Origin: a virus
Reading direction: 5' to 3' (one strand)
Length of the DNA stretch: 34,612 nt
IMG/VR virus record: IMGVR_UViG_3300036651_000540
Coordinates: 1 to 34,612 of that record
Numbering within the stretch: position 1 is the stretch's first letter; the number at the start of each line of letters is the position of its first letter. The notes under the pieces were generated by a model. The model was not told where the DNA came from. It was given only the letters and a program-made list of their open reading frames with translations, and did not search any database. Shown here in pieces: positions 30,264 to 34,612 of the stretch. Both the position numbers and the translations under genes were made by a program.

Positions 30264-30871
30264 GCCATTTCCCTTTTTAAGTCACGCACGCGGCGCTGAT
30301 ATTCTTCCTTGATTGCCTGTATGCCGGGGATATCCAGCTTGAGGGGAGGGTGTTCCATTTCCAGCCACTCAACGCCCATGCGCCCGATTTTCTCCACCAG
30401 CCTGATACGGTACTCGATGATGTTGCCCCCCTTGTGCTGGTTGCATGGCACGCACTGCTTGTGCACGTTGGACTCATCGAAGCGCAAGGCCGGTTGCGCC
30501 CCCACGCTCCTGTAGTGGCCGGCATCATAGGAGCCAGTGTGAAACCTTCCGCAACTGATGCACGGCTGATCGTGGTCACGCGCCCGGATGAATGCGTTAA
30601 ACGCAGCCTGCGCCTCGCGTAGCCAATCCTGGCGAGTCTTGAGTGCTACGCGGCGATCTCGGTCTGACTTGCGGTCCTGCGCCTTCCTGATGGCCTCTGC
30701 ATGGGTGGCGGCGCATTCAGGGCCACAAACTTTTGCCCAGGTTGACCGTGGTGAAAAATCCTCTCTGCAAACAGTGCACTTTTTTTTACGTGGCTCACCT
30801 TTAACTATCTGCTTTCCTCGCTTTAGAGGGGTTTTTCGCATGAGGGACTTTTGCTTGTCTAATTTTTCCAT
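30260..30871 (-). CDS. ninG: NinG recombination-related nuclease-like protein
   Basis: A 203-aa NinG family protein. Zinc ligands: C32, C35, C49, C53 in the first knuckle and C104, C107 with H119 and 'CVPCNQHKGGN' (C140, C143, H146) in the HNH-like second half. The lambda family member (Rap) is a structure-specific endonuclease acting on recombination intermediates. Start ATG at 30871 after AGAGGA; an in-frame ATG at 30841 (MRKTPLKRG) is nearer to the family start. Confidence 0.85.
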   Translation of the reverse strand: MEKLDKQKSLMRKTPLKRGKQIVKGEPRKKKCTVCREDFSPRSTWAKVCGPECAATHAEAIRKAQDRKSDRDRRVALKTRQDWLREAQAAFNAFIRARDHDQPCISCGRFHTGSYDAGHYRSVGAQPALRFDESNVHKQCVPCNQHKGGNIIEYRIRLVEKIGRMGVEWLEMEHPPLKLDIPGIQAIKEEYQRRVRDLKREMA

Positions 30872-31424
30872 CTATTTTTGTTCCTCTAGAAATTCTACTT
30901 CTAAGGGTTTGATAATTAATGCCAAGCTTTTCGGACAATTGAGCTAGCGTAAATTTTTCGCCTTTATATTCGACAATTCTGTTTGACCTTTAATTGTTAG
31001 ACTGCTCTTTTGCCGTTGCCCAAACACAGTTGCTTGGATTGTAATCCCCATTAGTGTTTTTTCTTTCAAGACTCAACCCATTCGGCCTTTCGCCCATATC
31101 AGCAAGGAAGTTTTCAAAGCTATCCCATCTTTCGCAAATAGCTATGCCCCTTCCTCCATAGTGCCTGTACGCCTCATGGCGATTATTTAGGCATCGTTCC
31201 CGCATGGATGACCAGCTAACCCATGCTCTTAGATGGCTAAACCCATGAGTTTTATTTGCGCAAGATGCGCAAGCTGAACTTTTCCCAGACTTTAAGTGGC
31301 ATTGGTAGACCAGCTTTTTAATTCCGCATTTGCATATACAAAGCCAACGACGATGATTTTGATCTTTGTTTTCCTCTATGGTTGTCCATTCGCCAAATTT
31401 ATAACCAATTTTTACTAGGGTCAT
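30801..31424 (-). pseudogene. HNH homing-type endonuclease split by an in-frame TAA
   Basis: The intact frame (30990-31424) gives 144 aa: zinc-like cysteines at C29, C31, C33, C52, C55, and the 'RERCLNNRHEAYRHYGGRGIAICERW' and 'LSLERKNTNGDYNPSNCVWATAKEQSNN' blocks typical of these HNH endonucleases. A TAA at 30990-30992 follows. In the same frame the family's C-terminal helix-turn-helix continues (RSNRIVEYKGEKFTLAQLSE, KLGINYQTLRSRISRG) to a stop at 30801. DNA-binding and catalytic parts are thus separated by one nonsense codon. The gene is more AT-rich than its neighbours and overlaps ninG. Confidence 0.75.
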
Positions 31425-31606
31425 TTACCCTCCTGACACGCCTTACACGCGTAACTTACGCGCCTTCCGTCCTGCGCTACCTTTTTGCGGCCAGCGATTC
31501 CACGGCCTTTCTTGCAAACGCTACAGAGGAACGTATCAGCGACTGGCGCAGACATCGTGGCCGTCCTGGCACGGTAGGTGTCGGTCTTTTCCCATTCAAC
31601 TCGCAT
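31421..31606 (-). CDS. Small protein with cysteine ribbon, 61 aa
   Basis: The ATG at 31606 (MRVEWEKTDTYRARTATM) lies across the stop of the previous gene; the longer frame is less likely. CSVCKKG and 'YACKACQEGK' form a CxxC...CxxC ribbon. ATGA overlap with the HNH gene. Probably zinc-binding; role unknown. Confidence 0.65.
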   Translation of the reverse strand: MRVEWEKTDTYRARTATMSAPVADTFLCSVCKKGRGIAGRKKVAQDGRRVSYACKACQEGK

Positions 31607-32000
31607 TGGGCCGTCCTTCCAGCGTATCGCATGCGTCGAGGTAAGAAATGACACGGTTAGAAAACTCGGCCTGCAGCACTACCAAGTCGTCTTCGTCTTG
31701 CTTGATCACCTCGCGCAGCAGCGCACGGGCGGCGGCAAGTTCGGCTTGTGCTGCTGGAAGTCTTGCCATCGCGTCGCATGCGGCTTGCATGGTGCTGGTG
31801 CCGACAGTTGCCTCAACCATTTCAGTGCTGACGTTTTCAAACGCGTTCCAGCACGCGGCCAGGCGGCGGGAGTTCGCGGTGCATTCACTTTCTGAGCGCC
31901 GCACCGTATCAGTCGCAGCAACCCATGCCCCTGATTCATCGCGCAGCCGCTTATCGGAATGGCTGCATTGATGTAAGCGCCCCTTGGTATGCTCGCTCAT
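31596..32000 (-). CDS. Conserved phage protein of the 'ANARRLVACWNA' type, 134 aa
   Basis: 'TKGRLHQCSHSDKRLRDESGAWVAATDT' then 'TANSRRLAACWNAFENVSTEMVEA' and a C-terminal coiled coil ('QAELAAARALLREVIKQDEDDLVVLQAE'). This arrangement is found in many phage accessory proteins of unknown function. Coupled by ATGA to its upstream neighbour. Confidence 0.75.
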   Translation of the reverse strand: MSEHTKGRLHQCSHSDKRLRDESGAWVAATDTVRRSESECTANSRRLAACWNAFENVSTEMVEATVGTSTMQAACDAMARLPAAQAELAAARALLREVIKQDEDDLVVLQAEFSNRVISYLDACDTLEGRPNAS

Positions 32001-32275
32001 TTCCCCTCCGCTTTGTCGAGTGCTGCAATGCGCTTGTTCATGGTTTCGGTGCGCTTGGCGATGTCGGCGCGCAAGCGCTCGATTTCATAGCGCCCGGTGG
32101 CAATGGCTTGCTCCCGGGTTTCATGCATCGCTGCCACGGCGTAGCGTTTGCCTTTTGCAGTTACATCACCGTAGTCATAATATGACACGCCGTATGCGGA
32201 AACCACTTCAACAGCCATCGGCTTAAACGATGGCATCAGCACCCAAACGGTGCGCGGATATACTCGGTTGCTCAT
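31997..32275 (-). CDS. Hypothetical protein, 92 aa
   Basis: Strand-rich start (VYPRTVWVLMPSFKPMAVEVVSAYGVSYYDYG) then a coiled-coil end (RYEIERLRADIAKRTETMNKRIAALDKAEGK). ATGA overlaps at both ends. No recognised family. Confidence 0.65.
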   Translation of the reverse strand: MSNRVYPRTVWVLMPSFKPMAVEVVSAYGVSYYDYGDVTAKGKRYAVAAMHETREQAIATGRYEIERLRADIAKRTETMNKRIAALDKAEGK

Positions 32276-32664
32276 TTCCCCTCCTGCTGCGCCTGGATTT
32301 CAGCCGCGATTTTCATGTCGATATTAGCGAGCGATTCGGCGGTTTCGTTTTCTACTGCGTGGCGCAAGGCTTTCAGTGCCAGCAAGCGCGTGCTGTAGAG
32401 TGCAATTCCGCGCTGACTACCAGAAAGATAACCCTTCTTGCCGGCCGGGTTAGAGGTGTAGTGAAATATGCAACCGCTCCAATATTCGCGGGTAGATTTA
32501 TCATAAGTATTAAAGTCAAACCCATGGGTGTATTCCGTACGCCCGACAGGATCAGGCGGCGGCAAATCTTTCGCCACAGCAGGAGTCCGCACGAATGCGC
32601 TTGCTACCGCAAGCTTCCGCTTGAGCGCCGCCATTTCGGCTTGCTCTTTCTTGTTCATCGCCAT
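32272..32664 (-). CDS. Hypothetical protein, 130 aa
   Basis: N-terminal coiled helix (NKKEQAEMAALKRKLAVASAF), a middle part with 'GRTEYTHGFDFNTYDKSTREYWSGCIFHYTSN', and a helical end (LALKALRHAVENETAESLANIDMKIAAEI). Start ATG at 32664 shares a base with the upstream TAA. Function unknown. Confidence 0.65.
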   Translation of the reverse strand: MAMNKKEQAEMAALKRKLAVASAFVRTPAVAKDLPPPDPVGRTEYTHGFDFNTYDKSTREYWSGCIFHYTSNPAGKKGYLSGSQRGIALYSTRLLALKALRHAVENETAESLANIDMKIAAEIQAQQEGK

Positions 32665-32741
32665 TATTTTTGCTCCTGCTGCGCCTTGATGCGCTTGTAT
32701 GCTTCGATGGTCATTACTTGGCCTGGGTCGAGGTCAGTCAT
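32664..32741 (-). CDS. 25-aa microprotein
   Basis: Strong AAGGAGGAAAA site at the ATG (32741), overlapping the previous stop as ATGA, and its TAA overlaps the next ATG. It has the sequence MTDLDPGQVMTIEAYKRIKA followed by QQEQK. It is probably translated; role unknown. Confidence 0.5.
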   Translation of the reverse strand: MTDLDPGQVMTIEAYKRIKAQQEQK

Positions 32742-33058
32742 TTTTCCTCCTTGGTTTTTGCCCACAGGATGCACATTGCCAGCGCCAGCAGCGAGGCCAA
32801 AACGAACATTCCGAGATAGGCGATGATGAAGATGATTGCAGTCATTTTGACGCGGTTCCACAAGGCGATAACCTTGGGCTTTGGCTTGTCTTTCAGCGAA
32901 GCTCTTGGGGTAAACATCAGCAGAAGGCCGAGAATTGCCAGCGCCCACGCCATGAACAGAAAGATGTTTCCTGCGCCTTGACTTCCGTTGACTTGCCATG
33001 TGTACAGGGAGCCAAGGAAAACACCGTCAAGTGCGATTTGAATAAGGTAGCGGTTCAT
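32738..33058 (-). CDS. Membrane protein downstream of the repressor, 106 aa
   Basis: Three likely membrane segments: about residues 5-20 (LIQIALDGVFLGSLYTW), 31-48 (IFLFMAWALAILGLLLMF) and 74-98 (IIFIIAYLGMFVLASLLALAMCILW), with a lysine-rich loop between the second and third. It is coupled to the repressor by ATGA and so would be expressed in the lysogen, which would fit a superinfection-exclusion or lysogenic-conversion role; this is inference. Confidence 0.7.
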   Translation of the reverse strand: MNRYLIQIALDGVFLGSLYTWQVNGSQGAGNIFLFMAWALAILGLLLMFTPRASLKDKPKPKVIALWNRVKMTAIIFIIAYLGMFVLASLLALAMCILWAKTKEEK

Positions 33059-33552
33059 GGCTTCTCCCCGGCGATCAACTCGCGCATTTTCTTGATGCTG
33101 ATGCCGGTAGCGTTGTGGATGTGCATCAGGAACAGGTCGCCGGGTTCGCGCTTGCCACGGCGGATAAGGCTCACGTAGGGCAGCGAAACGCCAGCTTTGC
33201 GCGCCATGTCGGCATCGTTCTTTGCGCGCAGTTTATCGCGCAGGTAGTCGAACAGCTTGCCTGACTTGTCGTTCGTGCGGTCCTTTGCGCGGGTATGGGT
33301 GCGTGGCAGTGGCTGCGCATCACCGATGAGCTGGCTTTGCGTTTCAAACGGGGTGCCGGTAGTCTCAAAGATTTTGAGGCGCACCGCAGCCGACACGCCG
33401 AACCAGCCATTACGAATGCGGCTGATCGTGGTGAAAGCAACGCCGATCTTTGCCGACAGGTCGCGGCCATCTTGCGCGCCAGTCAGCTCGGCAAGATAGT
33501 CCAGCAGCTTGCCAGATGCATCGTAGGGGAATTTATTCTCAGGGTTTTGCAT
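33055..33552 (-). CDS. Phage repressor-like protein with two HTH domains
   Basis: Start ATG at 33552 (MQNPENKFPYDASGKLL) with AAGGAAGACAC upstream; 165 aa. Two copies of one unit are seen: SGKLLDYL at 13-20 with an HTH at about 28-49 ('RDLSAKIGVAFTTISRIRNGW'), and SGKLFDYL at 97-104 with an HTH at about 113-133 ('ADMARKAGVSLPYVSLIRRG'). No S24 protease domain is present. It lies next to a divergent operator-rich region, as expected of a CI-type regulator. Confidence 0.75.
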   Translation of the reverse strand: MQNPENKFPYDASGKLLDYLAELTGAQDGRDLSAKIGVAFTTISRIRNGWFGVSAAVRLKIFETTGTPFETQSQLIGDAQPLPRTHTRAKDRTNDKSGKLFDYLRDKLRAKNDADMARKAGVSLPYVSLIRRGKREPGDLFLMHIHNATGISIKKMRELIAGEKP

Positions 33553-33585
33553 GTGTCTTCCTTGTGTTGTTTGGGTACTGCAACA

Positions 33586-33614
33586 ATTATGCTTCAATAG
33601 GTGTTGCGCGTCAA
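33586..33614 (-). promoter_or_regulatory. Repressor promoter
   Basis: Minus strand TTGACG (33609-33614), exactly 17 bases, CATAAT (33586-33591), start region TTGTTGCAGT. The spacer contains GCAACAC. It is close to the E. coli sigma-70 consensus. Confidence 0.75.
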
Positions 33615-33619
33615 ATGTA

Positions 33620-33666
33620 TTTATTTTGCGAACACTGTTGCGTTGTTGTTTTTTGTATGGCATAGT
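33620..33666 (+). promoter_or_regulatory. Early promoter module P2 with operator dyad
   Basis: TTTATTT (33620-33626), TTGCGT (33638-33643), 17-base spacer, CATAGT (33661-33666). The imperfect dyad GCGAACA-C-TGTTGCG (33628-33642) overlaps the -35 box and is a likely repressor site. Confidence 0.75.
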
Positions 33667-33692
33667 TCGTTCATAAACAGGGAGGAAACAAC

Positions 33693-33995
33693 ATGATCGG
33701 AACAGCACTTGAGGTTGACGACCTCGCAGTATCAGTAAGCATCAATGGGATGACGGAAGTCACACTGTCTCAGGTTAGGCCAGCAGTGATTACGGTCACG
33801 GTGGAAGGAAGCGATGTGCAGAAGGCGTATGCGGACGAGGGGCTTGAACTGGTGAGTGAGGGCGGCGCGCTTCACCTCTGGTACTCGCCAGCGATGGAAA
33901 TCACAAGCATCTGCGACCGCAAGGAGTTGAGCAAGAAACTGCGCGCTCGTCAGGAAGAAAACGATGCGATGGCAATCCACACTCGGGGGCTTTGA
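33693..33995 (+). CDS. Hypothetical early protein, 100 aa
   Basis: First gene of the rightward early unit; GGGAGGAAACAAC precedes the ATG. Beta-rich (VDDLAVSVSINGMTEVTLSQ, PAVITVTVEGSDVQK, ALHLWYSPAMEITSI) with a basic helical end (CDRKELSKKLRARQEEN). Position opposite the repressor fits a Cro-like or other early regulator, but no HTH is recognised. Confidence 0.65.
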   Translation: MIGTALEVDDLAVSVSINGMTEVTLSQVRPAVITVTVEGSDVQKAYADEGLELVSEGGALHLWYSPAMEITSICDRKELSKKLRARQEENDAMAIHTRGL

Positions 33996-34192
33996 TGCGT
34001 AAAAACAACAGCACTATCCAAGCAGCACCGAATCAGGCTACACTAGAAACATGGCGCAACGATGAAACAAGAGCCGAATACATGGCGCGGACTGGTAGCG
34101 AAGGTCTCGGCGGTCAGGTTCCTTTCGTACTTGCCTGCATGATCCTTGGTGTTTGGGTCGTGTGGCTCGCGGTTCAGGTTGCAACGTCATAA
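33995..34192 (+). CDS. Small membrane protein, 65 aa
   Basis: ATG at 33995 shares a base with the previous TGA. The N-terminal 45 residues are polar (NQATLETWRNDETRAEYMARTG) and the C-terminus is one membrane helix (VPFVLACMILGVWVVWLAVQV). Role unknown. Confidence 0.6.
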   Translation: MRKNNSTIQAAPNQATLETWRNDETRAEYMARTGSEGLGGQVPFVLACMILGVWVVWLAVQVATS

Positions 34193-34345
34193 GCTGTACG
34201 GTCAAGGGTGTAACACCGTGCATCGCCTAGCCCTCGTAAGGGGCCATCGAATCCGATGGGGGACATCGACAAAGCCCCGATGCTGCCAGGTCTTGGCGCA
34301 TTCAGCGACCACGCTTCAAAAGGGGCCAGTGAGATTCTGGCATTT
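34193..34345. other. Short structured gap before tRNA-Arg
   Basis: No open frame. It holds the hairpins CCATCG-AATC-CGATGG (near 34242-34257) and GCCAG-TGAGATT-CTGGC (34325-34341). The second resembles a tRNA T-arm in size but lacks TTC, so no tRNA is called. Confidence 0.35.
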
Positions 34346-34421
34346 GCGACTTTGGCAGATTGGATTATGCAGCGGTGTTCTAGGCCGCTTTAGGCGGGTT
34401 CGATTCCTGCAAGTCGCTCCA
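34346..34421 (+). tRNA. tRNA-Arg(TCT)
   Basis: A complete 76-nt tRNA with acceptor GCGACTT/AAGTCGC, anticodon arm GCGGT-GTTCTAG-GCCGC (anticodon TCT, codon AGA), T-arm GCGGG-TTCGATT-CCTGC and encoded CCA. AGA is rare in GC-rich hosts, so it may serve the phage's AT-richer early genes. Confidence 0.85.
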
Positions 34422-34443
34422 AACATATACCCTCGGAGAAATC

Positions 34444-34612
34444 ATGACACAAGAATTAGAGTTGGTCACAGACCAAGTGCGCGCCGTTGCGCCTGTAGCA
34501 GATCAGTCGCAAGCCATCAATCCCTACGACAACATGCTGATGATCGCGGTTCAGGCCGGGAACATCGACACCATCGAACGCATGATGGCCCTCAAAGAGC
34601 GCCACGAGGTTC
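34444..34612 (+). CDS. ERF-family recombinase, N-terminal part (runs off window)
   Basis: CTCGGAGAAATC precedes the ATG. Only 56 codons are visible; the polar start, then 'PYDNMLMIAVQAGNIDTIERMMALKERHEV', is the usual N-terminus of phage ERF single-strand-annealing proteins (A...G.d...ie.lm.L.erwe). It would repair or circularise phage DNA early in infection. The catalytic core lies outside the window, so the call is provisional. Confidence 0.55.
   Translation, partial: MTQELELVTDQVRAVAPVADQSQAINPYDNMLMIAVQAGNIDTIERMMALKERHEV

Noticed and set aside
34193-34345. Second plus-strand tRNA before tRNA-Arg
   Set aside because: A T-arm-sized hairpin is present but TTC, acceptor pairing and CCA are missing.
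1-34612. CRISPR array, insertion sequence or integrase
   Set aside because: No regularly spaced repeats, no transposase or tyrosine/serine recombinase motif and no flanking inverted repeats were seen on either strand.

Overview
The window is a stretch of one tailed-phage (or prophage) genome, cut at both ends: the tape-measure gene runs off the left edge and an ERF-like recombinase gene runs off the right edge. Every recognisable family is phage-borne. A DUF3383 sheath-like protein followed by a DUF3277 tube-like protein indicates a contractile tail (myovirus morphology). Moderately high GC, a tail fibre of the HTH-TAAQISDATGAG type and the style of the small proteins suggest a betaproteobacterial (Burkholderiales-like) host; this is an inference only. 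A repressor-like gene and divergent operator-rich promoter regions point to a temperate phage, but no integrase, attachment site or convincing lysis gene is visible.

Layout. (1) 1-13411, minus: late packaging, head and tail genes in the order terS, terL, portal, Mu-F-like head protein, a 50-aa gene, DUF2213 protease/scaffold, cement protein, major capsid, head-tail connectors (DUF4054, gp10-like), terminator protein candidates, sheath, tube, frameshifted tail chaperone, tape measure. Many genes are coupled by ATGA or TGATG overlaps. (2) 13412-14527: a promoter and two terminator hairpins in front of terS, then about 1.1 kb without genes but with three degenerate minus-strand tRNA-like genes. 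(3) 14528-16943, minus: small genes, including a P-loop protein and a two-helix membrane protein. (4) 16944-17103: divergent promoter/operator region. (5) 17104-20067, plus: eight small genes, four with cysteine knuckles. (6) 20105-20132: bidirectional terminator. (7) 20135-24884, minus: tail-fibre/receptor-binding block. (8) 25003-29582, minus: replication block with a ParB-like protein, a DUF1376 initiator-like protein carrying heptamer repeats (possible origin) and a DnaC/IstB-type helicase loader. (9) 29708-33552, minus: repressor operon, ending in NinG and preceded by an HNH endonuclease gene broken by an in-frame stop. (10) 33553-33692: second divergent promoter region. (11) 33693-34612, plus: two small early genes, tRNA-Arg(TCT), and the start of an ERF-like gene.

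How it fits together. The most informative signal is regulatory. Three 47-nt promoter modules, at 17027-17073 (+), 29620-29666 (-) and 33620-33666 (+), share TTTATTT, an identical TTGCGT -35 box, an exact 17-nt spacer and a C/TATAGTTC -10 region. They drive the plus small-gene unit, the replication unit and the right early unit. Two of them face a leftward promoter whose start point carries TTGTTGCA, one of these being the promoter of the tandem-HTH repressor. This looks like a repressor regulon with GTTGC/GCAAC half-sites controlling all early transcription, while late genes start at a terminator-flanked promoter in front of terS.
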